Assembly: GCA_022376465.1 (NCBI GenBank)
Contig: JACDTU010000010.1
Location: 1,364,001 to 1,428,000, forward strand
Reading direction: 5' to 3'
DNA from: Cubamyces lactineus
Taxonomy: Eukaryota; Basidiomycota; Agaricomycetes; Polyporales; Polyporaceae
DNA: 64,000 bases
Below, piece after piece: positions 43,144 to 55,330 of the stretch. How positions within the stretch are numbered: the first letter of the stretch is position 1; each line of letters starts with the position of its first letter. Below the pieces are notes generated by a model. That model ran no database searches. It had not been told where the DNA came from and saw only the letters and a list, made by a program, of their open reading frames with translations. Both the position numbers and the translations under genes were made by a program.

Positions 43144-44436
43144 TTAGAGATCCAATATAGTGTTAGGGTTTCTCTCAACAACCTCTGGGCGATCAACGTC
43201 CAAAGAGATGTTAATGAGATCAGCTTTGTTACCCACTACCTGAATACGGTCCCACGGCGTACACTCCGTTGTCGACATACCTATAGCTTGGCGGTAAGTC
43301 GTCGGAATGTGTTCTGCTTTGATCTTGAAAGCAGGAAAATTCCCCCTTCGAGCGATGACATCATCGATGAGAAGGGAAGCTGCCTTGGTAGTCCTAACTG
43401 AAGCCTCTGGCCACCGAAGATGGTAGAAAGCCATGATTTGGGTGACCAAAGTGCTAAAAGAGTCGTTGGGGACCATGAAGATGTTGCCATTGTAGTTGAT
43501 GTAACTGGGTTGATCTTCTCCAGTTCCTCGAAAGAAAACACATCACCGGTGAGAACCCTCGACATTCTTGAGAAGAGTAGTCAGAAAAGGGGGAGGAGGA
43601 GAGGGAGCCCTAACAGCGACCTTGAGGGTGTCATGGAACTCCTCTTCTGAAAGTTTGTTGATGGTGCTGAGCTCAAGATGATTGAGCTCTGGGAGTAAGT
43701 CAAAAGACTCGACCTCAGAGCAAGGCGAGTCGGAATGAGAAGAGACAAGGGAGGGAGTGGACTCCTCAACCGGAGTCAGACCCCACTTGATAGCCTCCTC
43801 CTCAGGGTTGGGGGTGGAGACCTTCCAAGGGTCTGTTAAAGGAGTGGACCATCCTCCAGAGTGCTCCTCATCCTTGTCTTCATCCTCATCCGAGGACTCT
43901 GCTCTGAAAGGCTTCTGGTAGTTGTCGAGATGCGTAGGCCCGAAAATGTGCCCCCAGTTTTGAGTACTATGCTGGTTGCGAAGTGGCATAAGATCCGAGA
44001 GAACCCCTGTGACCTGGGGGTTAGCAAGCATAGAAATGACTTTCTCTGCCGCATGGATCACCGCTTGGTAGGCCTCGCTTGCGACCTGAACCACCTTCTT
44101 CTCTGACTTGGGTGCCTGCATTCTCTTGTTGTACTTGAGGAGAACAGCGTACGAGGGAGTGGCCCTAGCCAGAGCGCGGTAGACGTCGATGAGGTCTTTA
44201 ACCTCGGGGAGATGGGAGACCCTAGCCTCGACATGGCTGTAGAGGTCGGGATGGATGATAACCCAGCCAATGCGATCGGCGAGGGTACCTTCGTCGTGGA
44301 TAGAAACCGTGTGTCAGGGAAGATGATTGTAGAACACCGTTCGCCGTTCACGAATAAAATTGGGAGGGCGAGGGATGTGACGTCTCGAGCCCTCAGTGAA
44401 GTGACGTTCAGTGAGACGAGTACGAGTGTAGACCAT
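43144..44436 (-). pseudogene. ORF3 of G1-C with two TGA stops
   Basis: Same reading as the G1-B copy, with TGA at 44314-44316 and 43543-43545 where intact G1-A has CGA. The shared stops show that they arose before the G1-B/G1-C duplication. Confidence 0.8.
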
Positions 44437-44502
44437 TGTGAAGTTATGAGAATTGTTGAGAAAATTCGAAGAAATATTTGAGAGGGAAGTGCGTTGACTC
44501 TT

Positions 44503-47500
44503 TCACCGCAACTTGTGCCTCTTCTTATAGTTGCGCAGGACCGTCTGCGCATTCTTGAGATGCTTTTCTGGCTCCCAAGAATTTTCCGACGCGGGCCAAC
44601 CCTTCCAAGCCACGAGATACTGCTTTTGGGTACCTCTAGTGTGGTGACTTAGGATCGCCTCTACCTCCCATTCCTCCCCTTCAGTCGACTCTGGGGTTGG
44701 AACTGGTGGAGGTCGGATGTAGTCTGGGCTGTGCTCCTTTGGTGTGTGGTACAGAGTGAGTAGTGCTGCGTGGAAGACAGGGTGTATCTTCCATGTCTCC
44801 GGAAGTTTTAATTTGAATGTGACCAGTCCCAAGACCTTGACTATTGTGAATGGTCCCACCTGTTTTGGAATTAACTTCCTGGAGGCATATGGGTGCCTGA
44901 GATTCTTTGTGTCGAGAAGAACCTTGTCTCCTTGCTTCAGCGGTACTTGAGCAGCAGGGAGCCTTTTTGACATTGCTGCAGCCGCTTGAGCATGCGCAGT
45001 GATTGTATTCTCCCTGGCTTCTTGAAGACTTTGAAGCCTCTGCTCCATACTTGGATGCTTTGGGGTTGCTCTGACTGTCCCAATGGCCTCTGGCTGAAAT
45101 CTGTAGAGGAGTTCAAAAGGGGATTTTCCCGTGACAGAGTGTGTCCGCTGATTATGCGCAAATTCAAATTGAGGCAGCAGTTTGGCCCAGGTATCTGGAT
45201 TGTTAGCACAGTAGAGTCGAAGTGCTAAGTCAAGTTCTTGATTGACTCGTTCTGTTTGCGGATGATAGGCCGTACTGAGCGCAGTTTCGATTTCTAGGCT
45301 GTTGTGTAATTCTTTGAATGCCTGGGAGACAAATTGTGGTCCTCAATCCGAAATAATTTTTGCGGGTAATCCAAACCTGCGATATACATCTCTTTGCAGA
45401 ATATCCATGGCTCCTTCAGCCGTAGTATTCTTTGTGCAAGGAGAGAATACCGCTGCCTTGGATACATCATGATCGACTACCACTTGGATGGCATTGAACC
45501 CATCCGACTCTGGTAAATCGGTGATATAATCCATGGTGATCGTCCGGAAAGGCCTAGTATCCCCACTATGTTGAATGGGAATTAAATCTGGTTTGAGGGA
45601 ATGTGTATTGATCTTGCATGTTTGACAAGCTGCGCAACCCTTGACGTATTGCGTAATGAATTTTCGCATGCCTGGCCACATATATTCCTGTTTGACCAAG
45701 TCATAGGTCTTCTGGACTCCTGGGTGTCCCATAATCAGCACATAATGATACAACTTGACTATATCATGGTACAACTGATTATCTGGTGGAACGTATACTC
45801 TGTTCTTGTACAGAAGTATTCCATCATCATTGGACCAGTCTTCTGGTTTGCCGAACTCTGGGCATTTGGTAGCCTTTCCTTTTAGAGTAATGTACTCCAC
45901 TACCAAGGTATCCTGTAGTTTGCTATCCCTAATGTGCTCTTGAAGCTCGACATTGATAGCCTTGACAAACAATTCTGATCCTAGGACAACGACGTCCTTG
46001 TTGTCATTTTCCCCCCGTCATGCCCTGATCTCCGAGAAAGGGCATCTGCTTGGGTGAGGGATTTTCCAGGTTGATGCTTGATTGCAATGTTGAATTCTGA
46101 GAGGAATAAATGCCATCAAGCCTGTCTACGATTTAACTTCTGTGCTGTGTGGAAGTACATCAGATTTTTGTGATCTGAGAGAATTTCCACAGGATGAGGG
46201 GATCTCTGTAGAAAATGTCGCCATGCTTCGAGAGCTCGAACAATGGCTAACAATTCTCTATCATAAATCTGATAGTTCCGTTCCACAGGAGTGAAAGATT
46301 TGGACAAATAGGCACATGGATGCCATTGTCCATCTTCTCCTTGCTGTCGTGGTACAGCACCTGTTGCGACCTTGGATGCATTGCACTCTATTTGAAACGG
46401 TTTCTCCGGATCCGGGATTTGCAGGATTGGTTCTTCTGTAAACCGTTTCTTGAGTGTCTCAAATGCTTCTTGACAATCTTGAGACCACACAAAGGGCTTG
46501 TCTTTCTTTGTCAATTCCGTGAGGGGTCGAACTATCTTGGAATAATCCCGGATAAACTGTCGGTAAAAATTCCCAAACCCCAGGAATGCTTGGGCTTGCG
46601 TGACCATCTTTGGTGGCTCCCACTCAACAATTGCCTTGAGTTTAATGGGATCCATAGCGACAATTCCTGGCCAGATGATTGATCCTAGGAATTCGACTTC
46701 TTGCCTATTGAATTCACATTTTTCCGCCTTGAGGAATAAATCACTATCCTGGAGCCGTTGTAAGGCTCTCCTTGTCCTTTCGTGATGTTCTTCGATGTTG
46801 TTTGAGAATATTAGGATGTCATCCATGTAAATGACCATCCATCCTTTCTGAAGCATATCTCGAAAGATGTTGTTCATCATGTTTTGGAATGTTGCCAGTG
46901 CATTGCACAATCCAAAAAACATGACCGTCGGTTCGAACAATCCACTTGGTGTAATAAACGCAGCTTTCCACTCATCACCTTCCTTGATGCGAACATTATT
47001 GTATCCTGCTCGCACATCAAGTTTGGTGAATATTGTGGCCCCCTTCAGCTGGTCAATAATGTCGCTAATGAGCAGCAAAGGGTATGCGTTTTTTACTGTC
47101 CCTTCATTAAGAGCCCGGTAATCTTGAACCGGTCGAAGACTCCCATCTTTCTTGGTGACAAAGAAAAATGGTGAGGCTAAGGGAGACTTGGATTTTCAAA
47201 TGTATCCCTTCTCAAGATTCTCTGCAATGAACTTGTCGAGTTCTTCGCATTCCGTGTAAGTCAGCAGGTAGATCTTCCTCCATGAACCTTTGGTGTTATA
47301 ATCAAAGTCCTTCTTGAATTCAATTGTGTGGTCCCATGGTCTCAAGGGTGGAAATCTACTTGCTGCCTTCTTCTTAAAGACCTGTCAATAGTTCTTTACA
47401 AAATGCGGCAGGATTTTGTCCAAGGTCCTTTCCTTCTGGTCCTTCTTCGCTGCTATAGTGATCTCTGTCGACTTATTAATCCTCCGAATTTTCTTTATGG

Positions 47501-47960
47501 TCCTCGAAGGATTGAATGTAAGTCTTCCAGAGTCTGGGTCTCCATCGTCCTCATCCGGCAGAGCACGCACAAATGGGACGACCAAATCTTGATTTAGAGG
47601 CTTGACTGGGAAGTTCCATAACATTCCCTCGTGTGGGTCGTGTTTGCATTGTGACTTAGCCACTTTCCCAGCCAATATTAGGATTTGTCTGGGTAATGGT
47701 TTCCATACTATTGATGCTATCGTCTGCATTCCAAAAAGTCAGAGTATTGGGTAGTCTGACTGTCAGAAGATTGTACTTGTCTACAATCTTTCTATTGACG
47801 ATAACTGTGTCCGCACCCGTGTTGATGAGCCCTTTGATTTTGACGGCTTTGTCCTAAACTTGCATGTAACTGGGTATAAGCAGAGCACTTCGTCTCCGCT
47901 CTGTATTTGTTACAATAGTTACATGCAGTTCCTTTGGCAAGTCAGGCATCGAGTCTGTTG
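44503..47960 (-). pseudogene. pol: Pol of G1-C, broken
   Basis: Protease keeps DTGADTVIV (~47805-47830); RT keeps [12 protein letters not shown] (~46820); RNase H begins [12 protein letters not shown] with Asp changed to Asn (~46385); the integrase zinc domain (CAACQTCK) and first core Asp (TITMDYITDLPE) are present around 45520-45670; the chromodomain ends the protein. Frame breaks occur near 47730, 47380, 47195, 46115, 45345 and 45050. Confidence 0.9.
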
Positions 47961-47965
47961 CCTGC

Positions 47966-50650
47966 CTAAAAACCTGTCTCGAAATCTGTAGCTCTGAGTG
48001 CGTTAATAGAAATATTGTCCTCTTCATCGTCACTTTCTTCATCTGAGACTTTCTCAGTCTCATCCTCCAAATCCTCCTCTGTAACCTGTTGAACCTTCCA
48101 ACTAACAGGTTTACCAGGTTTCTTGGGTTTGGAAGGACAGTCCCTGGAAATATGTCCCGGCTTCCTGCACCAGAAACATAATCTCTTGTCTTGTAACTCT
48201 TGTCTTTCCTTGACAGAGAGTTTATTAATGTCGAGTGAATCATCCTCAACATTAACTATCTTGATGTTCTTCTTTGTCTTCGAAGTTTTAGCCTTTCTTC
48301 CTTTGCGATTGGCCAAAGTTATCTCCGTAAGATGGTAGCTATGGTCGATCTCCTTTGCTTGAGTCATCCACTCCTCAATGTTCGTTGGTGGAGGATATGA
48401 CATGGAGATCTTTCTCAACAAATATTCTGGAAGCGCATTCCTGTAGAGAGCGAGTTGCGCTGCCGAGTCCAGAATATTTTCTTTGAGGGCCAGATCCATA
48501 AATCAAGCATTGAACTCATCGACTGAAGAGTAGTCTTTGAGTTGAATTGTTGTGAGATTGACCATAGAGTCGTCGACCTCGTCCACTGGAGCAAAAGCAA
48601 GCAAGAAATTTCTCTTGAAGACTGCCCAAGAGTTAAATCCTTGAAACTCTCCTGGTCTATCTCTTTTTCGGCTTGCTGGATAGTAATATCCTTCCAGTAG
48701 TTTATATTATCCCCTTCCATGAAGGATAAGGCCTTTGCCACCTTCATATAATCATTAACGAAGTCATGGGGTCTTGCTGTGAACAGAAGAAACAATTGGT
48801 TGAGGAGGGGCCTAGTTTTGTTCCAGTCTCCAGTAAAGACCTCTGGGTCCTTGATCTTGCCTTTTCCTTGCCTCTGTTCCTGCGGCCTATTATTTTCTGG
48901 GGGATTTCCTGGTTGTCCAGGCAGATCAGGGTCTGAGCCTTGTCCCAGTGGTCCTCCTCCTCCTGGTGGATAAGGACTTTGTGGTCCTCCTCCATCTGAA
49001 GGTTCAGAATCAGGTTTGCCTCCAGGTCTACTGGGTCCGCCTCCTCCTCTGCCTCCGGAAGGATTAACCATTCCTCCAAAGAATGATGTCGCCCTTGGGG
49101 CCGGTCCACTGGATGAAGACCCAAATGTCCCTCCTCTGAAAGTAGTCCTCGGAGTGAAGGCATATCTATGGGCTCCAGAAATGGATTCCCCTGTCGCCGT
49201 AATTGTTCTAGACATATATGATGGTACTAACTTCCGTATAAACTCTGGGGTTGTACTACCACTTAATTCTTCTCCTGCCTTCGGTTCAGGTACTTCAACC
49301 TTTGTCCGAATAGTTTCTTCTTCTTCCAGATGAGGTACTTCGACCGTCGTCTGAAAATTGTCTTCTTCAAAGTCTGAATCCTTCTTCTCAGGCTGTTCGA
49401 TCTCTAGCCCTTTCTCTTGTAAAGGTGGATCGGGTTCCCTGGGTGATTCAGGGTCTTGTAGTCTCGGGGTTCCTACTCTTGAAGTCAGAAACAATCCTGA
49501 CACTACTCTTGGACTAATAATCCGACTAGTACTTCCTGCTGGTAGAGGATTCTTTACTAGTGCAGGTTGTTGTCCATGACTCTTCTTAATTTCCTTCTCC
49601 TGAGAGACCTTGGTTTTAATAAGAGCCGGGGAGTGTGCGATGTTTGGGACCTCCTTGGTATTGTATCAAAGTGGGCACCGTGCGTGTGTGCAATTAGACC
49701 ACTTCTCTACTGATTCCTAATAGTAAATGTCCCAAACTTTGTCGGAGTCGTAGAGATGATATAGACGTGAACAACTGTATGTTCCGGGTGAACTCATACA
49801 CGTTGTACTTCTCGAAGGAAAGCTTGATGTAGTTCCCTAGCTCAGAGGCAACTACAAAGTTTCCCTAGATTATATTCAAGGTCTATATCCGCGTAATTCT
49901 CCGGATTGATCGCCTTTGCTCGTAGGTAATCAATCTGGTCTTGAAGAAAATCTGCAAAGCTATGTACCCTTTTTGGGGGTGTAGCAACTTCTCTTGGGAT
50001 TAATTCAAGTGTCTGATGACTTGAGAGATGTATCAATGTGCCCGTTTGAGAGCCTCGTGATATCTTCCCATGAAGTCTTCCTGTCCCAACACTTCGAGAT
50101 TGTTTGCAATCACCTGAAGTGTGTCAATTGCGTGCACCAGAACTTGTGTCCTTCGATAGAATACTCCTTCTGTCGAGGATGTTTCTTCAACACTTGTTCC
50201 TGGAGTCGATTGATAAAAGCTATCCGTTCCTGGACTCGCCCTTCCTGGAATGGGTACGCCTTTCGCTACCTCGAATTCCGATTGAATGGCCAGAGAATTC
50301 CTATATTCTCTCCACTCGTCTGTCCTTTGATACGCAGGTTCTTCGTCTGATTCTCGAGTGTTGTAACTCGACGAGATCATACTAGTACTCTCTGCAACAG
50401 GAATATCCGACCTAAAACCTCTCTCCAAGGGGAATGGGGATCCTCTTGGCGAATGTGGAAGAGCAATAATACTCTCCGGGATTTCAAGTGGTGGTAGAGT
50501 CGGTAGTCTTGAATTCCTTTCGTCTAGTACCCTAGTTGATGGTCGAGAGAGGGGATATATTGTTCCCGCCATCTTGACTACCCATCTTCTTATGCGTTCG
50601 AGCAAAGAAGATATTCTCTGCGTCCAATCTTCGATGTCTTCCAACATCAC
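47966..50650 (-). pseudogene. gag: Gag of G1-C, broken
   Basis: Runs from ATG 50648-50650 to the stop at 47966-47968, about 895 codons if frames are joined. Order: Ser/Pro-rich start (205 codons, TGA at 50033-50035), helical block HSFADFLQDQIDYLRAK, stop-interrupted middle, Gly/Pro-rich linker (~48900-49100), capsid (FTGDWNKTRPLLNQLFLLF onward, ~48800), a one-base shift near 48680, then the zinc knuckle CFWCRKPGHISRDC (~48170) and an acidic tail. Confidence 0.8.
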
Positions 50651-50678
50651 CTCTGCACTTTAATAAGTGGAGGGGTAA

Positions 50679-50690
50679 AGCTTTCAGTCT
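50679..50690 (-). promoter_or_regulatory. Primer-binding site of G1-C (self-priming type)
   Basis: In sense AGACTGAAAGCT, two bases after the LTR. Its perfect complement sits inside the same LTR at 50860-50871, about 30 bases from a TATA-like TATACAA (50898-50904, minus strand). Confidence 0.75.
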
Positions 50691-50692
50691 AA

Positions 50693-51223
50693 TGTTATGC
50701 TTTCGACCGTGACTCTTAAACTATCAAGCATTAAGATGTCAATCATTAGAGAGCTTGTATCTATTCAATTACTAGCCCTAGCTTTTTGAAGATAAGCGCA
50801 TAGTAACTTATTCAGTTGAAAGCAAGTTAACAAGCAATACAAGTTTGTAATTTGCAAAGAGACTGAAAGCTAAGGGTCGCTCTGTAGTGTCGCCTCTTGT
50901 ATACATGTACAGAGACCAGAGAGAGGAATGTTCTGGCGTATTCAAGGACTTTCTGGCATGTCGTAGTCAGTGCCAGTCGAACCTACTACCACTGTGGCAG
51001 TGCTGCTGTGCACTGCAGGCGGCTGTGCAGAAGCGACTGTGCATCCCTATATGGTAAGTATAGAGTAAGTGCTAGAAAGTCCTAGCTAAGACGAGAATGT
51101 TCCTGTCCTAAAGAACCATAGCTACAATCCTAGAGTCTGCCATATCCGTATGGTACATGGAACATAGCACAAGTCCATGACTAATTGTAAAGTTCGTAAA
51201 CAACCTATCGTACATTCATAACA
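50693..51223 (-). repeat. 5' LTR of G1-C (531 bp)
   Basis: TGTTATGC...CATAACA. Matches 16584-17114 almost completely except in the last ~110 bases. Confidence 0.9.
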
Positions 51224-51585
51224 GATAGTTAGGAACCTCATAGGAACAATAAAAGATGTCTGGGATAGGAAGAAGTAGAACAAAAATATGAAAGTAAGTG
51301 CCAAAAGATATGATCTCAGAGATAGCTCAGTAAGCAGCAGCCTCATGTAGGTAGCACCACAAGGAGTTATCTAAGACATATAAGTCATGGGGTGAGGGAA
51401 AGTCCAAAGTGCATAGTGCAAACAGAGTATGTAGTGCAAAGTGCAAATGGAGTATGGGAAATGGAGCCAGGGGTAAGGGATACAGAAGTGTGGAGTACGG
51501 AAAAGCAGAGTACATAAGTATGGAGTATGGATGGAGTACGGAGGTCTGGGGTTTGGACTTCAGGGTTACAACACAGAGCATAACA
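51224..51585 (-). repeat. G2 LTR remnant
   Basis: Aligns with the right half of the G2-A LTR (about 9897-10231), ending GAGCATAACA at 51585, with many CpG-type transitions. The left half is missing where the G1-C LTR ends. Its orientation and place fit a displaced 5' LTR of G2-B. Confidence 0.8.
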
Positions 51586-51950
51586 ATTGGCAACTGAATT
51601 TCTGACATGTGTATTCTAGATATATATTACTGAACAATATATTATGTATACATATAGTAACTAGCCAACAAAGTAAGTATTTGTGTTAACAACAGTATAT
51701 ATAACAGTACAAGTAAAGTTTCAGAGAGTAAGTGAAGTTTGAGAGAGTACTGGTAATTCATTTAATGATCAGTGATCATGCATTAGGCTGCTACTATCAT
51801 GCTTAACATGGCCTACAACATAGTGTGTATCCTAAGTCTACCTCCATTAATAGGTTTATGTGGTACAGAGCCATTTTGTTACAAAGAGAAAAATGCGGAC
51901 ATTTAGTGTTGATTCATAGAGAGTGGAAAGACTTCACAATTGCTGGTGGA
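51586..51950. other. AT-rich sequence, no feature seen
   Basis: Low-complexity AT-rich DNA with TATATA runs and a repeated GAGAGAGTA word near 51725-51750. No coding potential or terminus recognised. Confidence 0.5.
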
Positions 51951-52811
51951 TGTTACAACCTATGCTTTGACTTTCATCTTTGGACACAACTCCGCATTTT
52001 CTGGACTTAACTCTGGACCTAACTTCGGATCATACCCCGGACTTATGTAACTTTGGACTTTACTCTGCCTTTTACTCCGCATCTAACCCCACATTTCCGG
52101 GCTTAACTCCGGACATAACTTCAGAAATAACTTCGGATGTAACTCCAGATGTAACTCAGGAAATAACCCCAGAAATAACTCTGGACGTAACCTAGAGGTA
52201 CTCCAACTCCTTACTTCCTTACTCTGTCCTCCAATTCAGCTTGACCCCATGACTTTTGTGTCTCAGATAACCCTCATGGTTGTACCTATATGAGGCCTTG
52301 CTGACTGAGCTATCAGTAGGATCAGTTTCCATACTTCATTTTGTTCTTTCATATCCCAGACATCTCTTATTATTCTTCCCCAGTTCCCAACTATGTATAA
52401 CTACTACTCTGGAATATAGTAGCTACTCAGTTCAGATACTTGTTGCTACCTATCATATTTTAAATTCTGTCTCCACCTCCACTTCTTGCCTGACTTCAAC
52501 TCTGACTCCACAACTCCTATCCTGGTACACCTACTCCTTGTCCTTGTCCTACTCCTACTTCTATTTTGAATCCTTGTCTGAATTGAGGACATCCCAGAAG
52601 GTTCTTAGGTGCATTGCCAAAAGCTTCGCCAAAGTCCTCCTCCTGCTGCACTTCCATCTGGACTTGAATCTACCTCTGAACTCTGAAACTCCGGACCTCT
52701 AGACTTCCTGAACTCCAGACTTCCAGGCCTTCAAACTCCAGACCTCCGGACTTCAGGAATCCCGAAGTCCAACCTCCTTAGCTCCGGACTTATGCCAGCA
52801 TGTTTATAACA
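51951..52811 (+). repeat. Solo LTR b, G2-related (861 bp), with perfect target duplication
   Basis: TGTTACAACC...TTATAACA, flanked on both sides by GTGGA (51946-51950 and 52812-52816). It is the inverted relative of solo LTR a. In sense it has TATAAC near 52396 followed 22 bases on by AGTAGCTACT (52418-52427). The first ~250 bases are an array of CCGGACTTAACT-like units. A clean LTR-LTR excision product. Confidence 0.9.
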
Positions 52812-52816
52812 GTGGA

Positions 52817-53994
52817 GCTACTGTACAAACACTATGAGACTGTGCGTTCAAATTCTGCTAATGGCAAATAGCTAAAAATGCACAAATGGTATCAATACAT
52901 TTTTTGCACTGAATCATCCCACATTTTGTGAATGAATGTATATTTTCCATGTGATTGGGTAGAGCAGCAAATTAATTCATCACATGCATGAGCACCTCAA
53001 TTGTGGCTATAAATATTCTCAGCTAATTGTGCACTAATATGGGGTAAGGGTACTAATTAAATAATCACATTGTAAAGTATTACTAATCAACTAATCTTGA
53101 CTATTGGCAGGTAATTAGTAACAATTAGAGGTAATGATGTGCACGAAAGTTAATCTAATAAAACCAACCTCTGACTGAAGTAACTGGATCAGACGTTAGA
53201 TCAAGAACACTCCACGAGTTTGTTTGTAGAACAAAAGTGGCTTAGATAGGACCCAGATTGTCCTCAGGTAGTTTACGAAGACCTCGGTATAGGTCTGATA
53301 ACAATGACTAAGGCTTGATTGACAATGTTGACAAGTTCTCATAGGACTTCACTGAGGCTAAAGTTCAGGTGGGAAAAAGCTTTTTTTATTCTATGGGACT
53401 ACCACTACTTATATATATGTATTGTGGGAAAATGTTAAAACAATAGAACCCTTAACAACAATGAGTGTTTTTGGTTGAACATAAAAGGGAAACAAAGAGA
53501 CATAAACAATAACAAGTCAAACAATAGAACTGGAGAACAATAAACTCTTTGACCAAAGTAACTGACGAAAGAGAATCAGAACAATAACACCTTTGCACAA
53601 TTAGCCAACATGTGCTTCATTGTTCCACCAATTGGTTTCTTAAAAGGGATTTTACATTGTCTTCCTACTGCATGACATGATCACTGTGAGTCATTCCTGG
53701 TTCCAACAGTTCCAACAGGTCTTGAATGCTGTCACCTTGCTCAATATTGTCCATCTCGGTTTCCACCATTGATCCTTCATTGGCATCCTCCAAGTCGACC
53801 AGATCTGTCTGCATCCTAACACCCACTATCACAGCTGTGTGCATGTCTATCTCCGCCCAGTACCAGAGACTACTGTACGTACTGTAGTTGGACATTTGGA
53901 CATTCCCTCCATCTTTCTGTTGTGTTCTTCACTGCTATGAATTCTTCCAGAGGGTTCTCTACCTATGATACCATATGACACAATACTTGCACCA
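52817..53994. other. AT-rich intergenic sequence
   Basis: No conserved coding block or terminus recognised. A short minus-strand frame at 53665-53895 encodes an acidic peptide without recognisable domain; I do not call it a gene. Confidence 0.5.
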
Positions 53995-54256
53995 TTGTTT
54001 TACTCAGGATATGAGCCTCTTGAGCTCATTCACACTAATCTTGATGGGCCAATGCGCACTGCGTCAGTTGGTAGTGGATTCAAATACTTTGCTAGCTTCA
54101 TTGATGACTACTCTGGTCTTGCCTGTGCTTACTTCCTGAAGTACAAGCCAGACACCTTCAAAGTGTTCAAGGACTTCAAGGCTTGGGCTGAGAATCAAAC
54201 CGGGAGGAAATCAAGCAAGTCTGCTCTAATCATGGTGGGGAGTATACGTCAAACGA
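53995..54256 (+). pseudogene. Ty1/copia integrase fragment
   Basis: YEPLELIHTNLDGPMRTAS, then YFASFIDDYSGLACAYFLK and KVFKDFKAWAENQTGRK form the first half of a copia integrase core. The first catalytic Asp (HTDL) is Asn here. After a frameshift, CSNHGGEYTSN matches the second Asp region. It stops at 54256, where the G5 LTR begins. Confidence 0.8.
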
Positions 54257-55330
54257 TGATGCGTCTAACCCACCCGTAAGGGAAGGATACTACTCAGGCC
54301 GAGAGCCTTTGTAGGTCGAGGCCTGCTAGCAGGGGAGAAGGGAGAGGACGCGAAGGAGAGGGGAGGTTGGAGTCGGGTGCCCTGTGACTAGCACGGGCCG
54401 TAGTGAAGCCTAGGACCAAAAAGGGGGTGGATAGAGAGGGTTGGCGGGCCTTTGCGAAGAGTGTAAAGCTGCGCGAGAGCGCGGAGGGAGAGTTTGCGGC
54501 TTCTGCTGGGAGAGAGGAAAGAAAAGGGCAAGGGGAGAGGAGCGCAGGGTTCCGCGCGAAGACTGTTGCAACTCGCCTGACGTGGCACTCCCAATACACG
54601 TTCCGCACCTGTCCGTTTCGCCGATTTTACAGATTTCGCAGAATTTCGCAAACTTTCGCGGAGTCCGTTTTCGCAGCTTCGCGTGATTTCGCAACTACGC
54701 GGTTTTCGCCAGTTTTCGCAAGGGTCGTCGCAAGAGATTCGCAGTTCGCAGTTTCGCAAGGATTCGCAGCTCGCAGTTTCGCAAGGGTTCGCAGTTCGCA
54801 GTGTTCGCAGTTCGCAGTTTCGCAGTTCGCAGTTCGCAGATTTCGCAGATTTCGCAGGTCGTAAATATCACAACTGAGAGACCCTAAGGGTATGGGGGAA
54901 AGGGCATCTGAGTTCTCTGGCCCTCTGGGGCGTGTACTTTACAGGGGAGCGCTGTGCTACAGTCCATCAAGTCTTGGCAAGTCCGCGTGGCCTCGCCGCG
55001 AGGCTGACTCACTATGCAGCCTCTCCGCAACCTCCTATAGGCTCTGTGCTGCCCCTTGCGTGATATGGCGCCATTCCGCGAGGTTTCCGTCGGACAATGC
55101 GGTCCGTAGGTGGGCGTGACACGTCCGCGAGGTCGAGGAGATGAATGCGGGACCAGGGATGTGCGTGCGAACTGCTCCGCTCGCGCGTGAAGGGTTTCGC
55201 GAAGGTGTGAAGGCGCGAAGCGTCGCGTGGAGTCGCAGCTAGCGGGAGCAGGATTGAAGGAGAAGGAAGCGGGGATCGCGAAGTCGCGCCGGCGCTCTGC
55301 TCCGAGCCTGGGATGGCACCATGCGCATCA
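54257..55330 (-). repeat. 3' LTR of G5 (1074 bp)
   Basis: Starts TGATGCG and ends CGCATCA, a perfect terminal pair. The inner edge adjoins the polypurine complement. It interrupts copia integrase at 54256; the 5 bases before it are AACGA. Contains a block of TTCGCAG repeats at 54600-54860. No second LTR is in the window, so the outer edge rests on the inverted termini. Confidence 0.75.
54600..54860. repeat. TTCGCAG / TTTCGCAG tandem repeat block in the G5 LTR
   Basis: More than twenty copies of TTCGCAG or close variants in ~260 bases, densest at 54735-54860 (units of 7-10 bases in tandem). Confidence 0.85.

Larger units (their letters stand above)
42579..51223 (-). mobile_element. G1-C: full-length but dead G1 gypsy element
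   Basis: LTRs 42579-43109 and 50693-51223 flank, on the minus strand, gag (50650-47966), pol (47960-44503) and ORF3 (44436-43144), with a polypurine tract and self-priming site at the right places. It gives the complete G1 layout of about 8.6 kb. Flanks CCGCT and GATAG do not match, so the present ends do not come from one clean insertion. Stops and frameshifts occur in every ORF. Confidence 0.92.
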
